This document shows positions 41,518 to 50,303 of a stretch of DNA of 54,631 bases, piece by piece. The stretch comes from Propionicimonas sp. (GTDB lineage: Bacteria > Actinomycetota > Actinomycetes > Propionibacteriales > Propionibacteriaceae). A model generated the notes under the pieces. That model was given only the letters and a program-made list of their open reading frames with translations, was not told where the DNA came from and searched no databases. The stretch is from contig NZ_JARKPQ010000176.1 in the NCBI RefSeq assembly GCF_029975155.1, positions 1 to 54,631 on the forward strand, given 5' to 3'. Each line of letters begins with the position of its first letter. Within the stretch, counting starts at the first letter, position 1. The position numbers and the translations under genes are program-made.

Positions 41518-41607
41518 GCCTGCTCCCCCTTCCGGCTCCGGTCCGTCCACGCTGGCACCGGCGCGGGAGGGCGTCAATGCGCACGATTCCCGACGCCCGA
41601 CTCGTCC

Positions 41608-41666
41608 GGGGACAGGTCCCATTCCCGTTCACCCGGTCCGGGTGAACGGGAATGGGACCTGTCCCC
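41608..41666. repeat. 26-bp perfect inverted repeat
   Basis: GGGGACAGGTCCCATTCCCG... (41608-41633) pairs exactly with ...CGGGAATGGGACCTGTCCCC (41641-41666), 26 bp, around a 7-nt CGGTCCG. It lies 12 nt past the glnE stop, so it may terminate glnE. A related GGGACCTGTCCC hairpin occurs at 23590-23622. Confidence 0.85.
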
Positions 41667-41678
41667 GTTTTCGACCAC

Positions 41679-44642
41679 TCAGGCGGGGGTGTCCCAGAAG
41701 ACGCGGTCCATCACCTGGCGGGCGAGGCGGGCGCGCTTGCGGTAGTCCTCGACGAAGAGGGACGACTCACCCTTCGCGTAGCCGAGGATCTGGGCGAGCG
41801 CCGCCACCTCGCGCACGTCGTTCGGCAGGCTGTCGCCGGCGCGGCCGCGCAGCAGCATGATCGCGTTGCGGATCCGGCTGGCCAGCACCCACGCCGCGCG
41901 CAGCGCCTCCGCGTCCGGCTCGTCGAGCAGGCCGGCGTCGACCGTCGCGGCCAGCGCCTCCAGCGTGCCGGTCGTGCGCAGCCGCGCGTCCCCGCCGGCG
42001 TGGTGCAGTTGCAGCAGCTGCACCACCCACTCGACGTCCGACAGCCCGCCCGGCCCCAGCTTGACGTGCCGGCCCGGGTCCCCGCCACGAGGCAGCCGCT
42101 CGGCCTCCATCCGCGCCTTCAGCTTGCGGATCTCCAGCACCTGCGCGTGGCTGAGCCCGCCCTTCGGGTAGCGGACGTGGTCGATCTCGGCCAGCAGCAC
42201 ACCGGCCAGCTCCCGATCGCCGGCTCCCGCGGACGCCCGCAGCAACGCCTGCGACTCCCACGTCGACGACCACCGCTGGTAGTACGCCCGGTAGGACGCG
42301 AGGCTGCGCACGATCGCCCCGCCCTTGCCCTCCGGTCGCAGGTCGATGTCCACCTCGAGCGCCGGATCGGGTCCGGGCTTCGCCAACAGCGCCCGCAGCC
42401 GGCTGACCACGGTGGTCGCGGCCGCCGTCGCGCCCGGGTCGTCGGAGTCGGCGACCACGAACATCGCGTCCGCATCGGAGGCGTAGCCCAGCTCACGGCC
42501 GCCCCAGCGGCCCATGGCGATCACCGCGATCGGCGGCACGTCGACCCCGCGCGACGCCACCTCGAGCGCCGCGTCGATCGTCGCCCCGGCCAGGTCGCTG
42601 AGCGCCGCGCCCAGGGCCGGCAACTCGATCTCGCCGAGCAGGTCGGCCATCGCCAGCCGCAGCAGCTCCTTGCGCCGGGACGCCCGGACGGCGCCGATCG
42701 CAGCCTCCGGCGACTCGTGCCGGCGGGCGGCGGCCAGCATCTCGGCCAGCACCTCCTCACCCGGACGCGGCCGCAACCCTTCCGGGTCGCCGAGCAGCGC
42801 GGCGTTCTGCGGAGCCCGCATCAGCAGGTCCACCGCGTACCGCGACGACGCCAGGATCCGGGCCAGGTGCTCGGCCATCGCGTCACCGTCCCGCAGCGTG
42901 CGGAGGTACCACGGTGTACTACCGAGCGCCTCGGAGACCTGGCGGAAGGCCAGCAGGCCGTGGTCGGGATTCGGCCCCGCCGTGAACCAGGTCAGCATGG
43001 CCGGGAGCAGCTGCCGCTGGATCTCCGCCTGCCGCGTCATGCCGTGGCTGAGCGCCTCGATGTGCCGCAGCGCCGCCTTCGGGTCGGCATAGCCGAGCGC
43101 CCGCAGCCGCGTCTCCGCGGCCTCCGAGGTCAGCCGCACCTCGGCGGACGGGATCCGCGCCACCGCCTCCAGCAGCGGCGAGTAGAACAGCCGCTGGTGC
43201 AACGTCAGCACCCGCCGGCTGGTCGAGCGCCACAGGTGCATCAGCTCGCTCGGCTCCGGCAGCCCGATCGCCCGTGCCAGCCAGCGCTGGCTGTCCTCGT
43301 CCTCCGGCATCAGGTGGGTGCGGCGCAGCCGGTACAGCTGGACGCGGTGCTCCAGCAGCCGCTCCAGCCGGTAGGCCGTGGCGAGGTCGAAGCCGTCCGA
43401 CCGGCCGACGTAGCCGTGGTCGACCAGCGCGGCCAGCGCCTCGAACGTGCCGCGCAGCCGCAGCCGTTCGTCCGCCCTGCCGTGGACGAGCTGCAGCAGC
43501 TGGACGCTGAACTCCACGTCGCGCAGCCCGCCGGCGCCCAGCTTGATCTCGGTGTTCGCCTCGCGAGCCGGCAGCAGCGAGATCACCCGCCGCCGCATGG
43601 CCTGCACCTCGCCCACGAACGCGTCGTTGTCGGCCACCCGCCAGACCATCGGCCAGACCATGTCCACGAAGCCCTGGGCGAGGGCGAGGTCGCCGGCCAT
43701 CGGCCGGGCCTTGAGCATCGCCTGGAACTCCCAGTTCTTCGCCCATTTCTCGTAGTAGGCGCGGTGGGACGCCAGCGTGCGCACCAGAGGCCCCGCCTTG
43801 CCCTCGGGACGCAACGCCGCGTCGATCTGCCAGATCGTGCCCGCCCCGGTGTGGGCGGAGCACACCCGGGTCAGCGCCCCCGCGAGCCGCGTCGCCACGT
43901 TGACGGCCTCGCCGGCCTCACAGACCGGCTCGCCCGCGGCGTCCTGCGCGGGTTCGGCCAGGTACAGCACGTCCACGTCGCTGACGTAGTTCAGCTCCCG
44001 CGCGCCGGTCTTGCCGAGGGCGACGATGCCGATCCGGCAGCTCTCCCAGCCCGGCACCTCTCCCCTGGCGAGGGCGAGCGCCGTCTCCACGGTGGCGTCG
44101 GCGAGGTCGGCCAGTTCGGCGGCGACGTCGGGCAGCTCCGCCATCACGTCGGACGCGGTCAGGTCGCGCGCCGCGATCCGCAGCAGCGCCCGCCGGTAGG
44201 CGCGGCGCAGGTCGTCCGATCGCCCCGGCTCCGCCACCGGCGCCTCGGCCCCGGGGTCCGCGCCCACGGCGCGCAGCAGCTCGGCCCGCAGGTCGGCCGG
44301 CGGACGCCGCTGCACGGCCTCGGTGAGCACCTCGACGTCGTCGGGATGGGTGCCGAGGTGCTGGTTGAGCGCGATGCTGGCCCCCAGCACGGCGATCAGC
44401 CGCCGGGCGAAGCCGGGGTCGGCGCCGAGCTCGGCGAACACCCCCGGGTGAGCGGACGCGAGCCGGTTCAGCCCGGCGAGGGCGAGATCGGGGTCGGCGG
44501 CCCGCTGCGCCTCGGCGAGGGCGAGTTCGACCTGCTCCTCGGTGCCGCGCTCGCGCCAGGCGTCCACCACCGCGGCGGCGGCGGTCGCGTCCGCGAAGCC
44601 GAGCCGGGCGAGCCGGGCGGGCTGGCTGTCGATCCTGCTCAC
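41679..44642 (-). CDS. glnE: Bifunctional glutamine synthetase adenylyltransferase/removase
   Basis: Adds and removes AMP on the adenylylation tyrosine of glutamine synthetase in response to nitrogen. About 987 residues with two nucleotidyltransferase domains: N-terminal removase half ELNYVSDVDVLYLAE and QIDAALRPEGKAGPLV; C-terminal transferase half ELGYASDADAMFVVAD and EVDIDLRPEGKGGAIV. Two PII-uridylyl-transferase-like all-helical regions separate and follow them. The GTG at 44642 follows TAGCAT by 7 nt (leaderless), so earlier starts up to 44960 are not used. It is the partner of glnA at 30782 and its -10 overlaps that of the divergent SCP-like gene. Confidence 0.95.
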   Translation of the reverse strand: MSRIDSQPARLARLGFADATAAAAVVDAWRERGTEEQVELALAEAQRAADPDLALAGLNRLASAHPGVFAELGADPGFARRLIAVLGASIALNQHLGTHPDDVEVLTEAVQRRPPADLRAELLRAVGADPGAEAPVAEPGRSDDLRRAYRRALLRIAARDLTASDVMAELPDVAAELADLADATVETALALARGEVPGWESCRIGIVALGKTGARELNYVSDVDVLYLAEPAQDAAGEPVCEAGEAVNVATRLAGALTRVCSAHTGAGTIWQIDAALRPEGKAGPLVRTLASHRAYYEKWAKNWEFQAMLKARPMAGDLALAQGFVDMVWPMVWRVADNDAFVGEVQAMRRRVISLLPAREANTEIKLGAGGLRDVEFSVQLLQLVHGRADERLRLRGTFEALAALVDHGYVGRSDGFDLATAYRLERLLEHRVQLYRLRRTHLMPEDEDSQRWLARAIGLPEPSELMHLWRSTSRRVLTLHQRLFYSPLLEAVARIPSAEVRLTSEAAETRLRALGYADPKAALRHIEALSHGMTRQAEIQRQLLPAMLTWFTAGPNPDHGLLAFRQVSEALGSTPWYLRTLRDGDAMAEHLARILASSRYAVDLLMRAPQNAALLGDPEGLRPRPGEEVLAEMLAAARRHESPEAAIGAVRASRRKELLRLAMADLLGEIELPALGAALSDLAGATIDAALEVASRGVDVPPIAVIAMGRWGGRELGYASDADAMFVVADSDDPGATAAATTVVSRLRALLAKPGPDPALEVDIDLRPEGKGGAIVRSLASYRAYYQRWSSTWESQALLRASAGAGDRELAGVLLAEIDHVRYPKGGLSHAQVLEIRKLKARMEAERLPRGGDPGRHVKLGPGGLSDVEWVVQLLQLHHAGGDARLRTTGTLEALAATVDAGLLDEPDAEALRAAWVLASRIRNAIMLLRGRAGDSLPNDVREVAALAQILGYAKGESSLFVEDYRKRARLARQVMDRVFWDTPA

Positions 44643-44649
44643 GCTCGCG

Positions 44650-44659
44650 ATGCTAGCGT
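44650..44659. promoter_or_regulatory. Overlapping divergent -10 boxes of glnE and the SCP-like gene
   Basis: Reading ATGCTAGCGT. Minus strand TAGCAT (44650-44655) is the glnE -10, 7 nt before its GTG; plus strand TAGCGT (44654-44659) lies 8 nt before the other GTG. The boxes share two base pairs around GCTAGC, so the two promoters exclude each other. Confidence 0.55.
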
Positions 44660-44667
44660 CTGGAGTC

Positions 44668-45051
44668 GTGGCCAGGACCGTGTCTGCGAGCGAGATCGAG
44701 CAGCTCAGGCAGGTCGTCCGCGATCTCGCCGCCGATCCGGACGCACCCGTCCCCCGCCCCCGGCTCGCCGCCGCGGCCCGTACGGTCTGCGCGCTGCTGG
44801 CCGTCCACCATCCCGGAGGGACGGTGGAACTGCGCGTGCCGCCGTTCGCCGCCGTCCAGCTCGGCATCGGCGAGCGCGGCCGGCACACCCGCGGCACTCC
44901 GCCCAACGTCGTCCAGACCGACGCGACCACGCTGCTGCGGCTCGCCGCCGGCAGCCTCACCTGGGCCGACGCCCTGGCCGGCCACGCGGTCCGCGCATCC
45001 GGAATCTACAGCGACCTGACCCCGCTGTGGCCCCTGCCGGAACTGGCCTGA
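44668..45051 (+). CDS. Sterol-carrier-like (SCP2-fold, MDMPI-like) protein
   Basis: A 127-residue protein typical of an actinobacterial sterol-carrier family (PF17844-like). ARTVCALLAVHHPGGTVELR, VPPFAAVQLGIGERGRHTRG and TPPNVVQTDATTLLRLA are the characteristic stretches, closing with WADALAGHAVRASGIYSDL. It likely binds a small or hydrophobic ligand; its cellular role is unknown. Start GTG 44668 with GGAG just upstream as well as TAGCGT 8 nt earlier. Divergent from glnE. Confidence 0.75.
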   Translation: MARTVSASEIEQLRQVVRDLAADPDAPVPRPRLAAAARTVCALLAVHHPGGTVELRVPPFAAVQLGIGERGRHTRGTPPNVVQTDATTLLRLAAGSLTWADALAGHAVRASGIYSDLTPLWPLPELA

Positions 45052-45175
45052 CGCACACCTCCCCAGCCGACACGGAGGAAGCGCACAGCTGAACCACAGG
45101 TTCGCCGGGCTTCGGCCACAGGTGCGAGTTCTAGCCTCGACACCGTGGCAGAGAGCCTGAGGAGAACCGCACGCT

Positions 45176-46438
45176 ATGACAACTGAGACCGACGGGTTCG
45201 CGCCCGACCAGCCCGACATCCCGGTGAAGCGCCGCTTCCGGATGACCCCGAAGAGATGGCTCGTCGCCGGCCTGGCGTTCGTGGTCCTCGCGGGCGCCGG
45301 AGTGGGCACCTTCCTGCTGCTCCGGCCCAGCCGCGCGGCCGGTGCCAGCACGTTCAGCCGGACGGTCCAGGCCGAGAAGGGGACCCAGACGCTGACCGTC
45401 AGCCTCGACGGCACGCTGAGCCCGCGCAAGCAGTCGGACGTGGACTTCGGCGTCTCCGGCACGGTCACCAAGGTCTACGTCAAGACCGGCGACACCGTCA
45501 CCAAGGGCCAGAAGCTCGCCCGGATCGACGACGACGACCTGCAGAACGCCGTCGACCTGGCCGAGGCCAACGTCACCACGGCCGAGGCGAACCTCGACGA
45601 GGTGTACGACAACGACGGCAGCAGTGCGGCGATCACGTCCGCGAAGGCCCAGGTGCGCTCGGCGAACGCCGCGCTGACCAGCGCGAAGGAGGATCTCAAG
45701 GACGCCGTGCTCCGCTCCCCCATCGCGGGCACGGTGGCCAGCGTCGACCTCGAGGTGGGCGACACTGTCGGCTCCAGCTCCGGGCCGGGGAGCTCCTCCG
45801 GCTCGTCGAGCAACACGAACTCCTCCAGTTCCTCGAGTTCGAGCTCGGCCCAGTTCGTGATCATCGCCACCGCGAAGTGGAAGGTGGAGGGCAGCATCGG
45901 CGCGGCCGACCTGAGCAGCGTCAAGGCGGGCCAGAAGGTCGCCATCACCACCGACGCCACCACGGACGAACTCACCGGCACGGTGGCGTCGGTCGGCATC
46001 GTGGCCACCTCCACCAGTGACGACGGCACCGCCACCTTCCCCGTGGCGATCAACCTGTCCGGCACCCACACCGACCTGTACTCGGGCACCACCGCGTCCG
46101 CGGTGATCACCACCGGCACCTACGACGACGTGCTCACCGTGCCGACCGCCGCGATCAGGAGCGAGGACGGCAAGACCGTGGTCACCAAGGTCGACAACGG
46201 CACCAACAGCACCACCGAGGTCGAGGTCGGCAAGGTGTTCGGCAGCTACACCCAGATCACCAGCGGCCTGTCCGAGGGCGACAGCGTGCTGATCACCGTC
46301 ACCCGGCCGACGGCCACGTCCACCGCGTCCTCCCAGGAGCAGGGCGGCGGCTTCGGCATGGGCTTCGGCGGCATCGACGGCGGCGGCCCGCCCGCCGGTG
46401 GCGGCGGCGCCGCTCCGGGCGGGCAGGGCGGCCGATGA
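45176..46438 (+). CDS. MacA-like periplasmic/extracytoplasmic adaptor, copy 1
   Basis: A 420-residue HlyD/MacA-type adaptor anchored by an N-terminal helix (about 24-45). It has the lipoyl-like halves GTVTKVYVKTGDTVTKGQKL and RSPIAGTVASVDLEVGDTVG, a short coiled-coil hairpin between them, and a beta-barrel part (FPVAINLSGTHTDLYSGTT). Between the lipoyl-like half and the barrel is a serine-rich linker (SSSGPGSSSGSS...), and the C-terminus is a G/P-rich tail. It starts the four-gene efflux operon, with the ABC ATPase overlapping its stop. The exported substrate is unknown. Confidence 0.88.
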   Translation: MTTETDGFAPDQPDIPVKRRFRMTPKRWLVAGLAFVVLAGAGVGTFLLLRPSRAAGASTFSRTVQAEKGTQTLTVSLDGTLSPRKQSDVDFGVSGTVTKVYVKTGDTVTKGQKLARIDDDDLQNAVDLAEANVTTAEANLDEVYDNDGSSAAITSAKAQVRSANAALTSAKEDLKDAVLRSPIAGTVASVDLEVGDTVGSSSGPGSSSGSSSNTNSSSSSSSSSAQFVIIATAKWKVEGSIGAADLSSVKAGQKVAITTDATTDELTGTVASVGIVATSTSDDGTATFPVAINLSGTHTDLYSGTTASAVITTGTYDDVLTVPTAAIRSEDGKTVVTKVDNGTNSTTEVEVGKVFGSYTQITSGLSEGDSVLITVTRPTATSTASSQEQGGGFGMGFGGIDGGGPPAGGGGAAPGGQGGR

Positions 46439-47136
46439 CCATGCTGCACATGTCCGGGGTGCGCAAGACGTACTCCACCGGCGTGGTGGAGGTGGAAGCA
46501 CTCCGTGGCATCGATCTCGACGTGGACGCCGGCGACTACCTGGCGATCATGGGCCCTTCCGGCTCCGGCAAGTCCACGCTGATGCACATCATCGGCTGCC
46601 TGGACGTGCCCACGGCCGGCACCTACGCCCTCGACGGCACCGACGTCAGCCAGATGAGCGAGAAGCAGCTCGCGGAGATCCGCAACCGCAAGATCGGGTT
46701 CGTGTTCCAGCAGTTCAACCTGCTGCCCAGCCTGACCGCCCTGCGCAACGTCGAACTGCCCCTGGTCTACGCCGGCGTCCCCGCCGCGCAACGCCGCGAA
46801 CGAGCCATGCTCGCGCTGGACAAGGTGGGCCTGGCACAACGCGTCCAGCACCGGCCGGGCGAGCTGTCCGGCGGCCAGCAGCAGCGGGTGTCCGTGGCGA
46901 GGGCGCTGGTCACCGACCCGGCCCTGATCCTCGCCGACGAGCCGACCGGAAACCTCGACTCCCATTCGACCAAGGAGATCCTCGAGCTGTTCGAGGAACT
47001 GAACGACGCGGGACGCACCATCGTGATCATCACCCACGAGCCGGACGTCGGCGAGCGGGCCCGGCACCTCGTCCACATCTATGACGGGCTGCTGCGCGAG
47101 CACACCCCCATCGCGGCGACGGGGGGCCGGCGATGA
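46435..47136 (+). CDS. MacB-type ABC transporter ATPase
   Basis: A 233-residue ABC ATPase: Walker A GPSGSGKST, signature LSGGQQQR, Walker B LILADEPTGNLD and IITHEPDVGERA. The TGVVEVEALRGIDL opening is the LolD/MacB subfamily that works with FtsX-type permeases. ATG overlaps the adaptor stop by 4 nt and its own stop overlaps the permease start, so the operon is tightly coupled. Confidence 0.95.
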   Translation: MTMLHMSGVRKTYSTGVVEVEALRGIDLDVDAGDYLAIMGPSGSGKSTLMHIIGCLDVPTAGTYALDGTDVSQMSEKQLAEIRNRKIGFVFQQFNLLPSLTALRNVELPLVYAGVPAAQRRERAMLALDKVGLAQRVQHRPGELSGGQQQRVSVARALVTDPALILADEPTGNLDSHSTKEILELFEELNDAGRTIVIITHEPDVGERARHLVHIYDGLLREHTPIAATGGRR

Positions 47137-48362
47137 TGGCCTGGGCGGAGACGCTCCGCACCTCGATCGCAGCGCTCAACGCTCGCCGGATGCGGTCCGC
47201 GCTGACCATGCTGGGCATCCTGATCGGCATCGCGGCGGTGATGCTGACCGTCGGCCTCGGCCAGGGTGCGCAGAAGCAGATCACCGACCAGATCAACTCG
47301 CTCGGGTCGAACATGATCATCGTCAGCCCCAGCCAGTCGTCCTCCGGCGGCTTCCGGGGCGGCGGCGGCGCCGTGTCGACGCTGACCACGCAGGACGCGG
47401 CCATGCTGGCCGACCAGGCGGTTGCGCCGGACGTGGCGGCGGTCGCCCCCACCTCGTCCGCCTCCGGGTCGTTGCAGTCGTCCTCGACCACCTGGACCTC
47501 GACGGTCGTCGGCACCGTGCCCGACTGGATGACCGTCCGGGCGCGGACGGTGGACACCGGCCGGTTCTTCACCAGCAGCGAGGTGGACTCGTCCGCCAAC
47601 GTCGCGGTGATCGGCTCCGAGACGGCCACCGAGCTGTTCACCACCGGTTCCCCGGTGGGCCAGACGGTCAGCATCAACGGCCAGGCGTTCACCGTGATCG
47701 GCGTGCTGGCCTCGGAGGGCTCGTCCCTGTCGTCCAACCAGGACGACACCGTGATCGTGCCGATCACGACGTTCTCGTCCCGGCTGTCCACGGCCAGCAG
47801 CGCGAACAGCGTGTCGTCGATCTACCTGTCCGGGCGGGACGCCGACAGCCTGTCGGCGGCCTACCAGCAGGTGAAGACGGCCCTGCTCGCCTCGCACCAG
47901 GTCACCTCCGACAGCGCCGACTTCACCGTCAGCACCCAGGCGTCGCTGGTCGAGACCGCGGCGTCGGTGACCGGGATCCTGACCGTTCTGCTCGGCGGGA
48001 TCGCCGGCATCTCCCTGCTCGTCGGCGGCATCGGCGTGATGAACATCATGCTGGTGTCGGTGAGCGAGCGGGTCCGGGAGATCGGCCTGCGCAAGGCGCT
48101 GGGCGCGACGCCGGGTGCAATCCGCCGCCAGTTCCTGGTCGAGGCGGGAATCCTGGGCGTGCTCGGTGGTCTGGTCGGAGTCGGGCTGGGCTTCGCCGGC
48201 GCGGCGATCCTGTCCCCGATCCTGGGCATGACCGTGCTGATCTCCCTGCCGGCCACGCTGATCGCCCTGGTGGTCTCGCTGGGCATCGGCCTGGTGGCCG
48301 GCGTCTACCCCGCCTCGAGGGCGGCCAAGCTCGCGCCGATCGACGCACTGAGGAGTGAATGA
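47133..48362 (+). CDS. MacB-type ABC transporter permease
   Basis: A 409-residue permease: an N-terminal helix with RRMRSALTMLGILIGIAAVM, a large extracytoplasmic MacB_PCD domain, and three C-terminal FtsX helices. SLLVGGIGVMNIMLVSVSER with EIGLRKALGATPGAIRRQFL is the coupling loop. It drives mechanotransmission rather than direct transport. Start ATG 47133 (4-nt overlap). Confidence 0.95.
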   Translation: MMAWAETLRTSIAALNARRMRSALTMLGILIGIAAVMLTVGLGQGAQKQITDQINSLGSNMIIVSPSQSSSGGFRGGGGAVSTLTTQDAAMLADQAVAPDVAAVAPTSSASGSLQSSSTTWTSTVVGTVPDWMTVRARTVDTGRFFTSSEVDSSANVAVIGSETATELFTTGSPVGQTVSINGQAFTVIGVLASEGSSLSSNQDDTVIVPITTFSSRLSTASSANSVSSIYLSGRDADSLSAAYQQVKTALLASHQVTSDSADFTVSTQASLVETAASVTGILTVLLGGIAGISLLVGGIGVMNIMLVSVSERVREIGLRKALGATPGAIRRQFLVEAGILGVLGGLVGVGLGFAGAAILSPILGMTVLISLPATLIALVVSLGIGLVAGVYPASRAAKLAPIDALRSE

Positions 48363-50071
48363 TGTTCGACAACCCACGAGTCCGCGCCGTGCTCGGCGCC
48401 GGCACCGCCCTGGTGGTGGTCGCCGGCATCGGGATCGGCGTGGCCACCTCCTCCAGCGCGGCGTCCGCCCGCTTCGTGACCGCGACCGCGGCCACCGGCG
48501 ACGTCACCCAGACCTACACGGCCACGGGCACGATCACGAGGAAGAACACCGTCGAGGCGGCCTTCGCCGTCGACGGCACGGTGAAGACGGTCGCCGTCGC
48601 CGTCGGTGACGAGGTGGCGGCCGGCAACACCCTCGCGACCCTGAACAAGGCGGCGCTGCAGCTCGCCGTGCTGAATGCGGAGACCGCGGTGGCGAGGGCC
48701 AACGCGTCCCTGTACGCGGCCAGGCACCCCAGTTCGACCAGCAGCGGCTCCGGCAGCAGCGGAGGCGGCTCAGGTGGCAGCGGCTCCGTCAGCATGGGCG
48801 TGACCATCGACCCGATCGTGCTGAACGAGGCGGTCTCGCGGGTGAACCTCGCGGTCCTGGACGAGGCGGACAAGTGCACGGCGATCTTCGCGGCGATCCT
48901 CCCCGAGGCTGAGCCGACCCCGACCGCCAGTCCCACCGCGACCGCGACCGCGACAGCGACCGCCGAGCCGACCGACTCGGGATCGGTGTCGACCAGTGCG
49001 GAGACGGCGACCCCCACCCCGTCCGCCACACCGACGCCGACGCCGACGAAGACGGCCGAGACCAGCGCGGCGGACGAACCGACCGCGACCGCCAGTGCGT
49101 CCCAGCTGGCCAGCACGCTGGACGCCGACTTCACCGACGAGCAGCTGCAGGCCTGCGCCAACGCGAGGGCAGAGGTGTTCGCCGCGAACACGAACCTGCA
49201 GACCGTGGTGGCCCAGCTGACGACTCCGACCGGCGGCACCGGCGCCAAGGCCGCCGCCGCGAAGAAGAAGTCGAGTTCCAGCTCGTCCAGCTCGGTGAGC
49301 GCGTCCGCGGTGGCCTCGGCCAAGGCCGACCTGCTGGAGGCCGAACAGGACCTCGCCGCCGCCAGGGAGGACCTGGCCGACGCCGAGCTCGTCGCCCCGA
49401 TCTCGGGCACCGTCGGCGTGGTCGGCCTGGCCAAGGGCGACAGCGCCTCGGCGGGCTCGATCACGATCGTGGGCTCGGGCAGCGCGGTGGTCACGTTCGA
49501 GCTGCCGCTGACGACCCGGGAGCTCGTGACCGTGGGCCAGTCCGTCACGGTCACGCCCGCCGGGTCGACGAAGACCCTGACCGGCAAGATCACCGGCATC
49601 TCCTCGCTGGAGACCAGTGGCACCAGCGGCGACACGCCCACCTACACCACCACGGTGTCGGTGAGCGACGCCGACGGCCTGCTGGCCAGTGGCGCAAAGG
49701 CGTCGGTGCTGATCCCGGTGAAGTCGGCGAGCAGCGTGCTGCGGGTGCCGGCCTCGGCGGTGACCCCGACCGGCACCGGCACGGCGACCGTCCAGGTGGT
49801 GGAGAGCACGTCCGCGACGACCGCGACGACGACGCAGGTGGAGACCGGCGCGGTCGGCTCCGGCTGGGTGCAGATCACCTCGGGGCTGGACGCGGGTGCG
49901 CTCGTCGTGCTCGCGGACAACACCGCGGAGATCCCGTCCAACACCACCAACCGGCGGACGGTCACCTCCAGCACCAGCCGGTCGTCGGCGTCCGCCTCGG
50001 CCGCCCCGACCGCCGGTGCGTCGGCGAGCACGGCCCCGTCCGCCCAGCCCACCTCGACGGCCAGCCGCTAG
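48359..50071 (+). CDS. MacA-like adaptor, copy 2, with a low-complexity insert
   Basis: A second 570-residue HlyD-type adaptor closing the operon, 4 nt overlapping the permease. The N-terminal helix (about 9-28) and lipoyl-like halves (GTVKTVAVAVGDEVAAGNTL, ELVAPISGTVGVVGLAKGDS) are normal. The coiled-coil hairpin is interrupted by a long proline/threonine/alanine-rich segment (PTPTASPTATATATATAEPT region, about residues 180-240). A barrel-like domain and a serine-rich tail follow. Two unlike adaptors for one permease is unusual; one may act as a regulator or surface partner. Start GTG/ATG pair at 48359. Confidence 0.85.
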   Translation: MMFDNPRVRAVLGAGTALVVVAGIGIGVATSSSAASARFVTATAATGDVTQTYTATGTITRKNTVEAAFAVDGTVKTVAVAVGDEVAAGNTLATLNKAALQLAVLNAETAVARANASLYAARHPSSTSSGSGSSGGGSGGSGSVSMGVTIDPIVLNEAVSRVNLAVLDEADKCTAIFAAILPEAEPTPTASPTATATATATAEPTDSGSVSTSAETATPTPSATPTPTPTKTAETSAADEPTATASASQLASTLDADFTDEQLQACANARAEVFAANTNLQTVVAQLTTPTGGTGAKAAAAKKKSSSSSSSSVSASAVASAKADLLEAEQDLAAAREDLADAELVAPISGTVGVVGLAKGDSASAGSITIVGSGSAVVTFELPLTTRELVTVGQSVTVTPAGSTKTLTGKITGISSLETSGTSGDTPTYTTTVSVSDADGLLASGAKASVLIPVKSASSVLRVPASAVTPTGTGTATVQVVESTSATTATTTQVETGAVGSGWVQITSGLDAGALVVLADNTAEIPSNTTNRRTVTSSTSRSSASASAAPTAGASASTAPSAQPTSTASR

Positions 50072-50078
50072 GTAGGCC

Positions 50079-50136
50079 GTCCGCGAAGCGGGTCTTCGCG
50101 GACCCGCCAGGATCCCCCTCGGTTTCCTGGCGGGTC
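50079..50136 (+). terminator. Two competing hairpins after the efflux operon
   Basis: GTCCGCGAA/TTCGCGGAC (50079-50103) and GACCCGCCAGG/CCTGGCGGGTC (50101-50136) share the GAC at 50101-50103, so only one can form at a time. The gap on to 50303 shows no other gene. Confidence 0.7.
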
Positions 50137-50303
50137 CACTACGCCGAAGCAGCCTTGGGCTGACCACCCCCCATTTGGACGGGCCCCGGCGCCGGGCCGG
50201 CCGGCCCGGATCGACGCTGGACACCATTCAACCGTGCTCTCCGCGTATCTGTTCGCGTCCCAGACAGGTCCATACACTTTTTCTGACGCCGCCCGACGGC
50301 TGG

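Noticed and set aside
41652..45092. A plus-strand frame of more than 1,100 codons
   Set aside because: It is antisense to glnE over its whole length and is rich in R/H/P/Q with no domain; GC-rich third positions on the minus strand create such mirrors.
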